NCBI GenBank assembly: GCA_022826565.1
Contig: JAJDUP010000058.1
Span: 1 to 64,000, forward strand
DNA: 64,000 nucleotides
Reading direction: 5' to 3'
Source of the DNA: Gemmatimonadota bacterium
GTDB lineage: Bacteria > Gemmatimonadota > Gemmatimonadetes > Longimicrobiales > Gaopeijiaceae
Position 1 is the stretch's first letter; each line of letters opens with the position of its first letter. Below the pieces are notes generated by a model, which was not told where the DNA came from, did not search any database, and saw only the letters and a program-made list of their open reading frames with translations. The translations under genes were made by a program, and so were the position numbers. Shown one piece after another: positions 25,501 through 33,672 of the stretch.

Positions 25501-25944
25501 ATGGTCAAAGGCGGAGGGTTGCAACGAAAGTCCAAGGCATCGCAGGAGATTCCATCCTCCTCGATGGCGGACATCGCGTTCCTGCTTCTGATCTTCTTCA
25601 TGGTCTCCACCGTGTTCCAGAAGGACACGAACCGCCCCATCGAGTGGGCGCAGGCAGAGGCCACGGAGAAGATCGACCAGAAGCAGAAGAACATTCAGAA
25701 CATCTGGCTTGATCCGAACGGCGACGTCTACATCAACGACGTGCAGACGTCGATGGAAGAGGTCAGCGCCATCATCGCTCCCATGTACCGGGTCAACCGC
25801 GAGCTGGTGGTATCGATCCGGTCGGACCGGACGGTGCCGTACCGCTACATCGACGCGGTGCAGCAGGAGCTGGTGGCAGCAGGTTTATTGAGGGTCGTGT
25901 TTGCGACCGAGTTGGAACAGGACATGACGAGGGAGAGACGATGA
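25501..25944 (+). CDS. exbD: biopolymer transporter ExbD/TolR family (second copy)
   Basis: 147 residues beginning six bases after the first exbD. The helix MADIAFLLLIFFMVSTVF keeps the essential aspartate, and the N-terminus (SQEIPSSSMADIAF) is nearly the same as in its neighbour. The periplasmic domain has diverged. Two ExbD proteins per operon are common in Bacteroidota and Gemmatimonadota and would form a heterodimer in the ExbB pentamer. The stop overlaps the tonB start (ATGA). Confidence 0.93.
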   Translation: MVKGGGLQRKSKASQEIPSSSMADIAFLLLIFFMVSTVFQKDTNRPIEWAQAEATEKIDQKQKNIQNIWLDPNGDVYINDVQTSMEEVSAIIAPMYRVNRELVVSIRSDRTVPYRYIDAVQQELVAAGLLRVVFATELEQDMTRERR

Positions 25945-26618
25945 GCGAGCAAGTCGAACAACAGTCAATTGTCACGGAAACCGCCAACGACCGCTTCAAG
26001 AGTTCATTCTCGACGTGGTTCTGGGGCTCGATGATCACGGCCACGGTGTTTCATTTCGTGTTCTTTGCCTTCCTCAACTTCGGTGAGCCCGAGGATGTGA
26101 GCATGAGCATGGACGAGATCATCACCATGGACATCCCGCCCGAGATCGAGATTCCGCCGCCGCCCGAGGCGATCGCCCGCCCGGCCACGCCGGTGGTGAC
26201 GAGCGCCACGATCGACGAGGACATCACGATCGCGCCGGTCACCTTCGACGAGAACCCGGTCGAGAACCTGCCGCCGCCGCCCGACGAGGTCGAGACGGAC
26301 ATCGGAGCGGCCCCGGTCTTCACGCCGTATACCGTGAAGCCCGACTACACGAACGCCAACGAAGTGCGGAGAGCGCTCGAGCGCGAGTATCCGCCGCTGC
26401 TGCGCGACGCCGGGATCGGCGGGACGACCATCGTGTGGTTCTTCATCGACGAGCAGGGCGTCGTGCAGAACCAGGTGGTGCAGAATAGTTCCGGGCACCA
26501 GGCGCTGGACGACGCCGCGTTGCGCGTGGCTCCGGTATTCAAGTTCACCCCGGCGCTGAACCGCGACAAAGCGGTTCCGGTCTGGGTGCAGCTTCCGATT
26601 ACCTTCACTACCAAGTAG
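25941..26618 (+). CDS. tonB: energy transducer TonB
   Basis: 225 residues. One N-terminal membrane anchor (WGSMITATVFHFVFFAFL, about 30-48) is followed by an acidic/Pro-rich spacer (PPEIEIPPPPEAIARP; ENLPPPPDEVE). The C-terminal TonB domain reads YPPLLRDAGIGGTTIVWFFIDEQG... to VPVWVQLPITF. It transmits proton-motive energy from ExbB/ExbD to outer-membrane TonB-dependent receptors; the SusC proteins at 48-51 kb and 58-61 kb are natural clients. Start overlaps exbD2 by four bases. Confidence 0.93.
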   Translation: MSEQVEQQSIVTETANDRFKSSFSTWFWGSMITATVFHFVFFAFLNFGEPEDVSMSMDEIITMDIPPEIEIPPPPEAIARPATPVVTSATIDEDITIAPVTFDENPVENLPPPPDEVETDIGAAPVFTPYTVKPDYTNANEVRRALEREYPPLLRDAGIGGTTIVWFFIDEQGVVQNQVVQNSSGHQALDDAALRVAPVFKFTPALNRDKAVPVWVQLPITFTTK

Positions 26619-26640
26619 CGCGCTCGGCCGCCCAGGCGCG

Positions 26641-26678
26641 GGAACGCCCCGCCGGCCGAGTGGCCGGCGGGGCGTTCC
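26641..26678 (+). terminator. strong hairpin terminator after tonB
   Basis: A perfect 17-bp GC-rich stem (26641-26657 with 26662-26678) with a four-base loop GAGT, 22 bases after the tonB stop. The downstream tail is CTTGTCC, so it lacks a true U-tract, but the stem stability and position fit a transcript end. Confidence 0.7.
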
Positions 26679-26715
26679 CTTGTCCGGCTGCCACCTGACC
26701 CGAGTTGCGAAGCGA

Positions 26716-27438
26716 ATGACAGGGCACGACCCCTACCACCGTGCTGTTGCGGAGAACCTGCCGCGCGTAGTGGAGCGGATCGCGGCGGCCGCCGAGCGAA
26801 GCGGTCGCGATCCGGGTGCGGTGCGGGTCGTGGCGGTCACGAAGGGGCATCCGCCCGGGGCGATCGAGGCCGCGCTCGCCGCGGGGCTGCGCGACATCGG
26901 CGAGAACCGCGTGGAGGAGCTGCAGTGGAAGGCGCCGCTCTTCGAGGCCGAGCCGGTGACCTGGCACGCGATCGGCCACATCCAGCGCCGCAAGGCGGCC
27001 GGTGCCGCCCGCCTCGCGGCCCTGATCCACAGCGTCGACTCCCTCCGCCTCGCCGAGAAGCTGTCGCGTCTCGGCGTGGCCGAGGGGCGGCGCATCCCCG
27101 TCCTCGTCCAGGTCAACGCCTCCGGCGAAGCCACCAAGGGCGGCTTCCCGGCGGCGCGTGCCCCGGACGAGGCCGTCGCCGGCATCGCACGGGTCGCGGG
27201 GCTGCCGGGCCTGCGCGTCGACGGCCTGATGACCATGGCCCCCTTCGTCGCCGACGAGCCCACCCTGCGCGCCACGTTCCGCACCACCCGCGCCGTGCTC
27301 GAGGCTGCGCGGGGGATCGACGGGGTCGAGGGGCGCGAGCTCTCGATGGGCATGTCGAACGACTATGAAACCGCAGTCGAGGAGGGAAGCACGATGGTGA
27401 GGTTGGGCACGACGTTGCTTGGGAGGCGGCCAGGATGA
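26716..27438 (+). CDS. YggS-family pyridoxal-phosphate homeostasis protein
   Basis: 240 residues from the ATG at 26716; an earlier in-frame TTG at 26680 abuts the terminator stem and is rejected. VVAVTKGHPP carries the PLP-binding lysine. IGENRVEELQWK, WHAIGHIQRRKA, VLVQVNASGEATKGGF and LSMGMSNDYETAVEEGSTMVRLGTTLLG are all family signatures (PROSC/YggS, alanine-racemase-like barrel). It binds and buffers PLP in the cytoplasm. Its stop overlaps the start of punA by four bases. Confidence 0.93.
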   Translation: MTGHDPYHRAVAENLPRVVERIAAAAERSGRDPGAVRVVAVTKGHPPGAIEAALAAGLRDIGENRVEELQWKAPLFEAEPVTWHAIGHIQRRKAAGAARLAALIHSVDSLRLAEKLSRLGVAEGRRIPVLVQVNASGEATKGGFPAARAPDEAVAGIARVAGLPGLRVDGLMTMAPFVADEPTLRATFRTTRAVLEAARGIDGVEGRELSMGMSNDYETAVEEGSTMVRLGTTLLGRRPG

Positions 27439-28364
27439 GCGGGGGCAGCGAGATGGACCGCATCCGCGAAGCCGCGCTGGCCGTGCAGAGCCGGGGGGCG
27501 GCCGCCCCCCGCGTGGGGATCATTCTGGGCACGGGGCTGGGGGGGCTGGCCGACGCGATCGAGGTCGACGCCGCGATCGACTACGAGGACCTGCCGCACT
27601 TCCCGGTGTCCACCGTCATGTCGCACCAGGGCAAGCTCATTCTGGGGACGCTCTCGGGGGTGCCCGTGGTGGCGATGCAGGGCCGCTTCCACCGCTACGA
27701 AGGTTACTCGCATCAGGAGATCGTCTTCCCGGTCCGGGTCATGCGGCTGCTCGGCGCCGACGCCCTGATCGTCTCGGCCGCGTGCGGCGGCATGAACCCG
27801 CTGTGGGGTCCGGGGGACCTCGTCCTTCTCGACGACCACATCAACTTCATGGGCGACAGCCCGCTGATCGGGCCCAACCTGGACGAGCTGGGTCCGCGCT
27901 TCCCGGACATGTCCGCGCCGTACGACCGCGGCCTGCGCGACGCTGCGGCGGCCGTGGCCATGGAGGAGCGGATCGCCGTGCGGCATGGTGTCTATGTTGC
28001 GGTGCCGGGGCCACAGCTCGAGACCCGCGCCGAGTACCGCATGCTGCGCGCGATGGGTGCGGATGTCGTGGGCATGTCGACCGTGCCCGAGGTCATCGCG
28101 GCGCGCCACATGGACATGCGGGTGCTTGCCATCGCCGTCATCACCGACCAGTGCCTTCCCGACGCGCTCGAGGAGGTGGACATCGAGAGAATCATCGCCA
28201 CGGCGACCGCCGCCGGGCCGAAGCTGACGCGAGTGGTCGCAGGCGTCGTAAGCCGCATGGCCGACGAGCCGGCTGTTCTCCGCGCCTTGGACACCCCCGC
28301 GGCCGGGCAAACCCACCCCGCGGGCGAAGGCGCCGGTGACCCCGCCTCGGAGCCCGTCTCCTGA
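27435..28364 (+). CDS. punA: purine-nucleoside phosphorylase (trimeric PunA type)
   Basis: 309 residues. ILGTGLGGLAD, GRFHRYEGYSHQEIVFPVRVMRLLG, SAACGGMNP, and PGPQLETRAEYRMLRAMGADVVGMSTVPE are the phosphate- and nucleoside-binding motifs of the PNP/MTAP family. It splits purine nucleosides with phosphate to base and ribose-1-phosphate, feeding Hpt. A Pro/Gly-rich tail of about 25 residues (TPAAGQTHPAGEGAG) is extra. It overlaps YggS at its start (ATGA) and ileS at its end (TGATG). Confidence 0.94.
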   Translation: MSGGSEMDRIREAALAVQSRGAAAPRVGIILGTGLGGLADAIEVDAAIDYEDLPHFPVSTVMSHQGKLILGTLSGVPVVAMQGRFHRYEGYSHQEIVFPVRVMRLLGADALIVSAACGGMNPLWGPGDLVLLDDHINFMGDSPLIGPNLDELGPRFPDMSAPYDRGLRDAAAAVAMEERIAVRHGVYVAVPGPQLETRAEYRMLRAMGADVVGMSTVPEVIAARHMDMRVLAIAVITDQCLPDALEEVDIERIIATATAAGPKLTRVVAGVVSRMADEPAVLRALDTPAAGQTHPAGEGAGDPASEPVS

Positions 28365-31300
28365 TGCGCTACCCCGCACGCCCCGCGACCCTCGTCGCGC
28401 TCGAAGAGGCCGTCCTCGAACGATGGCGCGAGGAGGACACCTTCCGCCGCACCCTCGAGGCCACCGCGGACGGCGAACAGTTCGTCTTCTACGAGGGCCC
28501 GCCCACCGCGAACGGCCGCCCCGGCCTGCACCACATCATCAGCCGGGCGATCAAGGACCTGGTGTGCCGCTATCAGACGATGCTCGGCCGCCACGTCACG
28601 CGCATCGCGGGCTGGGACACCCATGGCCTCCCCGTCGAGATCGAGGCGCAGAAGCAGCTCGGGATCGAGGACAAGCGCGAGATCGAGGAGCGGGGCATCG
28701 GCTGGTTCAACGAGCGCTGCAAGGAGTCGGTCTTCACCTACAAGGACGAGTGGGAGCGCTTCTCGGAGCGGATCGGCTACTGGCTGGACTACTCGCGGCC
28801 GTACGTCACCTTCCACGCCGAGTACGTCGAGTCGATCTGGTGGCTCCTGAAGCAGATGGCCGACAGGGGGCTGCTGTACAAGGGCCACAAGGTCGTGCCG
28901 TGGTGCCCATCCGACCAGACCGTGCTGTCGTCCCACGAACTCTCGCTAGGATACCGCGACGTGAAGGATCCGTCGCTGTGGGTCACCCTCGAACTCCTCG
29001 ACGGATCGGGGCGCCACCTGCTGGTGTGGACGACGACGCCGTGGACGCTGGTGTCGAACGCGGCGCTGGCCGTGCACCCGGAGATCGAGTACGTGGAGGT
29101 CGAGGACGCGGGCAAGCGGCTGATTCTGGCGCGGATGCGGGCAGAAGCGCTCTTCGGGGAGGATCGGATCGGCGGCGCAGTGCCTGCTTCGGAGCTCGTG
29201 GGGGCGAGGTACAGGCGTCCGTTCGAGTTGATTCCGGCCGACCGGGTGCGGGGGCGCGCGTGGGAGATCGTCACCGGCGACTTCGTGTCGGACGAGGAGG
29301 GGTCGGGGATCGTGCACATGGCGCCCGCGTACGGCGCGGACGACTACGAGGCGGGCAGGGAGTTCGGCCTCGCGGTCATGGAGCCGGTGCAGAGCGACGG
29401 CACTTTCGCGGCGGACCTGTCGCTGATCGGCGGGAAGTTCTTCAAGGACGCCGACGAGCACCTCGTGCGCGACCTGGAGGAGCGCGGCCTGGTCTTCGCC
29501 TGCACGAGCGAGTCGCACTCGTATCCGCACTGCTGGCGCTGCGACGCTCCGCTGGTCTACATGGCCCGGCACAGCTGGTTCGCGCGCACCTCGACGCTTC
29601 GGGACGACTTGCTGGCGAACAACGCACAGGTCAACTGGTATCCGGCGCAGGTCGGCGAGGGGCGCTTCGGGGAGTGGCTGAAGGGGAATGTGGACTGGGC
29701 GCTCTCGCGCGACCGCTACTGGGGCACGCCGCTGCCGGTCTGGGTGTCCGAGGACGATCCGGAGAACGTGGAGTGGATCGGGAGCTTCGGGCAGCTCGCC
29801 GAGAAGGTAGGGGAGCTGCCGGAGGACTTCGATCCGCACCGCCCCTTCATCGACGAGATCACCTGGCGCTGCCCCGAGACCGGATCGGTCATGCGGCGCA
29901 GCCCGGAGGTGATCGATGTCTGGTTCGACTCGGGCGCAATGCCGTGGGCGCAGTGGCACTACCCCTTCGAAAACGTGGAGGAGTACGAGCGCCACTTCCC
30001 GGCGGACTTCATCTGCGAGGCGGTGGATCAGACGCGCGGATGGTTCTACTCGCTCCACGCGATCTCGACGATGCTCGGCCTGGGCCCGGTCTTCCGCAAC
30101 GTGATCGTCAACGACCTGATCCTGGACGCGCAGGGGCGGAAGATGTCGAAGTCGAAGGGCAACGTGGTCGACCCGTGGGACGCGGTCGCGGATCACGGGG
30201 CCGACGGCGTGCGCTGGTACATGGTCACGGTCAGCAATCCGTGGCTGCCGACCCGCTTCGACCCGGATGGGGTGCGAGAGTCGGCGGCGCGCTTTTTCGA
30301 CACGCTGCTCAACACGTACCGGTTCTTTGCGCTGTACGCGAACCTGGAGGACTGGGGGCCGGGGGGCGCCGTCCCGGAGGCGCCGTCCCGGCCCCCGCTC
30401 GACCGCTGGCTCCTCTCGCGGCTGAACCGGCTGATCCGCACGGTCCGCGCCGAACTCGACGGCTACAATCCCACGCGCGCCTACCGGGCCGTGGCCGCAT
30501 TCGTCGACGGCGAGCTCTCGAACTGGTACGTGCGGCGCTCCCGCTCGCGTTTCTGGGGCAGCGCCGATGCGGCCGACTCGGCGGCGGCCTTCGCGACCCT
30601 GCACGAGGCGCTTCGCGTCACGGCGTTGCTCATCGCGCCGGTCACGCCCTTCACCTCCGATTGGCTCCACCGCGCGCTGACGGGCCGTTCCAGCCACACG
30701 GAGCCCTTCCCGGAGGCCGATGAAGCGCTGATCGACGGCGCACTCGAGGCCGACATGGCCCACGTCCGCACCCTCAGCACCCTGGGCCGGGCCGCGCGTG
30801 AGGAGGTGGGCATCCGTGTGCGGCAGCCGCTTGGGCGCCTGCTCGCGGTAATCCCCGGCGCGCCGCCTGCCGATGACGTGCTGGCGCTGCTGCGCGACGA
30901 GATCAACGTCAAGAGGGTCGAGTTCGCGGCTTCGTCCGAGGGGCTGGTGACGCTGGCCGCACGTCCCGACTTCCGTGCGCTCGGCAAGCGCTTCCGCAAG
31001 CTCACCCAGGAGGCGGCCGCGCAGGTCCGGGGCCTGGGCGGCGAGGCGTTGGCGACCGTGCGCGGGGGCGGCACCGCGCGCATCACGGTGGCCGGCGAGT
31101 GGCACGAGGTCGGCGCGGAGGACATGGAGGTGGTGGAGGAGGCGCAGGGCGACTGGGTGGTGCGCAGCGAGGGCCGCTGCACGGTCGGCCTCGATCCCGC
31201 CATCAGCGCCGAGTTGAGGATGGAGGGGCTGGCGCGGGAGCTGGTCAGCCGCATCCAGCGCCTGCGCCGCGACTCGGGCCTCGCGGTGACCGACCGAATC

Positions 31301-31489
31301 CGCCTCGGGATCGCCGGCGGAGACTTGGTGCGCGCGACCGCCCGCGAGCACGGCGATGCGATCGCGCGCGAGACCCTCGCCGTCGTGATGGAGATCGGTG
31401 CGCGGCTGGACGGCTACGACCACCGGAAGGAGGGCGGGCTGGACGGGGAGGCCGCGGGGTGGGGGCTCTCCGTCGCGGCGGCGCCTTGA
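28364..31489 (+). CDS. ileS: isoleucine-tRNA ligase, eukaryote-like (IleRS2) type with GxHH signature
   Basis: 1041 residues, longer than the roughly 930-residue bacterial IleRS1. The class I signature is GLHH (residues 54-57, in PPTANGRPGLHHII), i.e. G-x-H-H rather than H-x-G-H. KMSKSKGN is near residue 593. The editing domain (VWTTTPWTLVSNAALAVHP) is present, and there is no C-terminal zinc-knuckle cysteine pair of the IleRS1 kind. Charges tRNA-Ile. IleRS2 enzymes are naturally tolerant to mupirocin, and the swapped GxHH form is known as the most tolerant variant; that this protein behaves so is inference. One-base overlap with punA; stop overlaps the next start. Confidence 0.96.
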   Translation: MRYPARPATLVALEEAVLERWREEDTFRRTLEATADGEQFVFYEGPPTANGRPGLHHIISRAIKDLVCRYQTMLGRHVTRIAGWDTHGLPVEIEAQKQLGIEDKREIEERGIGWFNERCKESVFTYKDEWERFSERIGYWLDYSRPYVTFHAEYVESIWWLLKQMADRGLLYKGHKVVPWCPSDQTVLSSHELSLGYRDVKDPSLWVTLELLDGSGRHLLVWTTTPWTLVSNAALAVHPEIEYVEVEDAGKRLILARMRAEALFGEDRIGGAVPASELVGARYRRPFELIPADRVRGRAWEIVTGDFVSDEEGSGIVHMAPAYGADDYEAGREFGLAVMEPVQSDGTFAADLSLIGGKFFKDADEHLVRDLEERGLVFACTSESHSYPHCWRCDAPLVYMARHSWFARTSTLRDDLLANNAQVNWYPAQVGEGRFGEWLKGNVDWALSRDRYWGTPLPVWVSEDDPENVEWIGSFGQLAEKVGELPEDFDPHRPFIDEITWRCPETGSVMRRSPEVIDVWFDSGAMPWAQWHYPFENVEEYERHFPADFICEAVDQTRGWFYSLHAISTMLGLGPVFRNVIVNDLILDAQGRKMSKSKGNVVDPWDAVADHGADGVRWYMVTVSNPWLPTRFDPDGVRESAARFFDTLLNTYRFFALYANLEDWGPGGAVPEAPSRPPLDRWLLSRLNRLIRTVRAELDGYNPTRAYRAVAAFVDGELSNWYVRRSRSRFWGSADAADSAAAFATLHEALRVTALLIAPVTPFTSDWLHRALTGRSSHTEPFPEADEALIDGALEADMAHVRTLSTLGRAAREEVGIRVRQPLGRLLAVIPGAPPADDVLALLRDEINVKRVEFAASSEGLVTLAARPDFRALGKRFRKLTQEAAAQVRGLGGEALATVRGGGTARITVAGEWHEVGAEDMEVVEEAQGDWVVRSEGRCTVGLDPAISAELRMEGLARELVSRIQRLRRDSGLAVTDRIRLGIAGGDLVRATAREHGDAIARETLAVVMEIGARLDGYDHRKEGGLDGEAAGWGLSVAAAP

Positions 31490-32436
31490 TTCGGCACCGA
31501 TGGGTCGCGGACCCCGGCGCCGGCGGTCGCGTCGACAGCTACGTGGCTGAAGCGCTGGGTCTCTCTCGCAGCCGGGTGGCGGCCCTGGTGGCGGCAGGCG
31601 ACGTCCTGGTCGATGGCCGCGTGCCGAAGAAGTCCGAGCCGGTCAGCCCCGGCGAGGAGCTGGAGGTGCGGGTCCCCGAGCCGGTCCCCGCCACCGCCGA
31701 GCCGCAGGATATCCCGCTGAAGATCGTGTTCGAGGACGGGGAGCTGGTTGTCGTCGACAAGCAGGCCGGGCTGGTGGTGCATCCCGCGCCGGGGCATCCC
31801 GGCGGGACGCTGGTCAACGCGCTCCTGCACAATGTGGGCGACCTGGCGGGGATCGGCGGGACGCTCCGCCCCGGGATCGTGCACCGGCTGGACCGCGACA
31901 CCTCGGGGCTGATGGTGGTGGCGAAGAGCGACCGTGCGCACCAGGCGTTGTCGGCCGCGCTGAGGGCGCGCAGCGTGAAGCGCACCTACCTGGCCGCGCT
32001 GTGGGGGACGCTGAGCGAGCCGAGCGTGGTGGTGGACCAGCCGATCGCGAGGCATCCGCGCGACCGCGTCCGGATGGCGGTGGTGGCGGGGGGGCGGCGG
32101 GCGCGCACCCGGTTCCGGCACCTGGAGCGGTGGGAGGCCGCATCGCTGTGCGAGGCCGAGCTCGACACCGGGCGCACGCACCAGATCCGCGTGCATGCGG
32201 CGGCGGTCGGCCACCCGGTGGTGGGCGACACGCTGTACGGGGCGGGGCGCGAGCGCGGGTTCGCGGGGCCGCAGCGGCCGTGGGCGATGGCGCTCGCGAG
32301 GCGGACCGCGCGCCAGTTCCTCCACGCGCACCGCCTGGCGTTCGATCATCCGGTCACCGGCCGGACGATGAGCTTCGAGGCGCCGCTCCCGCCCGATCTC
32401 GCCGCGGTGCGCGACTGGGCGCTGGCCGGGGCATAG
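31486..32436 (+). CDS. RluA-family 23S rRNA pseudouridine synthase (RluD-like)
   Basis: 316 residues from a TTG that overlaps the ileS stop (TTGA); a longer frame exists but lies inside ileS. An N-terminal S4 RNA-binding domain (about 12-62, RVDSYVAEALGLSRSRVAAL) precedes the catalytic domain. HRLDRDTSGLMVVAK contains the catalytic aspartate, and TGRTHQIRVHAAAVGHPVVGDTLYG the second core motif. RluD modifies helix 69 of 23S rRNA; which site this one modifies is unknown. Translation is probably coupled to ileS. Confidence 0.92.
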   Translation: MIRHRWVADPGAGGRVDSYVAEALGLSRSRVAALVAAGDVLVDGRVPKKSEPVSPGEELEVRVPEPVPATAEPQDIPLKIVFEDGELVVVDKQAGLVVHPAPGHPGGTLVNALLHNVGDLAGIGGTLRPGIVHRLDRDTSGLMVVAKSDRAHQALSAALRARSVKRTYLAALWGTLSEPSVVVDQPIARHPRDRVRMAVVAGGRRARTRFRHLERWEAASLCEAELDTGRTHQIRVHAAAVGHPVVGDTLYGAGRERGFAGPQRPWAMALARRTARQFLHAHRLAFDHPVTGRTMSFEAPLPPDLAAVRDWALAGA

Positions 32437-32437
32437 G

Positions 32438-33415
32438 ATGGGTTGGGCGGCGCAGCGGCGGGTCGGAATCGCGGCGCTCATGTTATGCATGATTGCTGTG
32501 CATGCACAGCTTGATGGTGCAACAGTGCCGCCCGCACAGCAGGACAGCACATCCCTGTGGCGGACCCTGGAGGGCAGATCCGTCACGGCCCGCTACCAGG
32601 GGCGCGATTCCCTGAGGGCTGCGCGCGCAGTGGCGACGCTGGACGCCATCGGAGAGCTTCCCGCCCTCGGCTCGCGCAGCGGGTCGGTCGATCTGCACGT
32701 CACCCTCACCGTCGCTCCAACCCGCGAGGTGATGGATTCGCTGGTGGGCGGGCGCGTTCCCGAGTGGGCGGGCGCCGTGGCGATCTCCGAGCGAATGGAA
32801 ATGATCGTGCCGAGCGGGGGCTTCTGGCCCGGCCCCCGCGAGGAGGAGGTGCGGGTGCTCCGCCACGAGTGGGCCCACCTCGCGCTCGCCCACGAACTGG
32901 GCCGGCTGCGGATCCCCCGGTGGTTCAACGAGGGCTATGCGGAGTGGGCGGCGGGCAGCTGGCGGGACAACGGAAGCCTCAACCTGGGTCTCGCGCTGGC
33001 CTTCGGGGACACGCCGCCGCTCGACTCCCTCGTCCTGGGCTGGCCGCGCGACCGCGTGTCGGCGGAGGTGGCCTACCTGCTGTCGGCGTCCGTCATCCAG
33101 TACCTGGTCGAGTCGAGCGGCGTCGAGGGGCTGGAGGCGTTCATCGCGGAGTGGAAGCGCGGGAGTTCATTCGACGGTGCGACGCGCGTCGTCTACGGCG
33201 CGACTCCGGGCCAGCTCGAGACCGATTGGCGCGGGTGGGTGAAACGGCGGTACGGGTGGCTGGTGGTGCTCTCGCACTCCGCGGTCTTCTGGACGGTTCT
33301 GGTGGCTGCCCTGGCGGCGATGTTCCTGGTCCGGCGACGCTACCGCCGCGAGCAGATGGCGCGTCTGCGGGCGGGCGAACCGCCGGACACGCCGGAGTAC
33401 TGGACGGACGGCTGA
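32438..33415 (+). CDS. membrane-anchored zinc metallopeptidase-like protein (peptidase MA-like)
   Basis: 325 residues. An N-terminal signal or anchor (VGIAALMLCMIAVHA), a gluzincin-like HExxH motif HEWAHLALAHELG near residue 143 with NEGYAEWAAGSW about 20 residues on providing the third ligand, and a C-terminal membrane helix (FWTVLVAALAAMFLV, about 285-303) with a short basic tail. This is the MA-like domain of uncharacterised peptidases. It probably faces the periplasm. It follows the pseudouridine synthase by one base, so it is in the same operon. Confidence 0.8.
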   Translation: MGWAAQRRVGIAALMLCMIAVHAQLDGATVPPAQQDSTSLWRTLEGRSVTARYQGRDSLRAARAVATLDAIGELPALGSRSGSVDLHVTLTVAPTREVMDSLVGGRVPEWAGAVAISERMEMIVPSGGFWPGPREEEVRVLRHEWAHLALAHELGRLRIPRWFNEGYAEWAAGSWRDNGSLNLGLALAFGDTPPLDSLVLGWPRDRVSAEVAYLLSASVIQYLVESSGVEGLEAFIAEWKRGSSFDGATRVVYGATPGQLETDWRGWVKRRYGWLVVLSHSAVFWTVLVAALAAMFLVRRRYRREQMARLRAGEPPDTPEYWTDG

Positions 33416-33442
33416 GGCGGCCCGCTCCGGGCGGCTCCCCGG

Positions 33443-33471
33443 TTGACCTCCGTCCCCTGTCTCGGTAGCGT
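33443..33471 (+). promoter_or_regulatory. candidate promoter giving a near-leaderless DUF3098 transcript
   Basis: TTGACC (33443-33448), 17 bases, TAGCGT (33466-33471). The expected start (about 33478) coincides with the second of two consecutive ATGs (33475 and 33478), so the mRNA may begin at the start codon. No Shine-Dalgarno sequence is present, which is consistent. Confidence 0.4.
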
Positions 33472-33474
33472 CCC

Positions 33475-33672
33475 ATGATGGCGCGACAAAGGCAGAAACG
33501 CGGCTCCGAGCCGACGCTGAAGTTCTCGAAGATCAACCTCTGGTTCGCCGTCGGCGGATTGGCGACGATCGGGCTCGGCTACTACCTCCTGGCGCAGGGG
33601 TCGATCACGATGGCCCCGGTCCTCCTGGTCCTGGGCTACGTCGTGCTGCTGCCCCTCGCGATCATCCTCTGA
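33475..33672 (+). CDS. small two-helix membrane protein, DUF3098-like
   Basis: 65 residues (or 64 from the second ATG at 33478). A basic N-terminus (MMARQRQKRGSEPTLKFSK) is followed by two membrane helices (LWFAVGGLATIGLGYYLLA; TMAPVLLVLGYVVLLPLAIIL). Size and the APxxLxxGY pattern resemble DUF3098. Function unknown. Its stop overlaps the start of the M28 peptidase gene (TGATG), so the two are translationally coupled. Confidence 0.75.
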   Translation: MMARQRQKRGSEPTLKFSKINLWFAVGGLATIGLGYYLLAQGSITMAPVLLVLGYVVLLPLAIIL

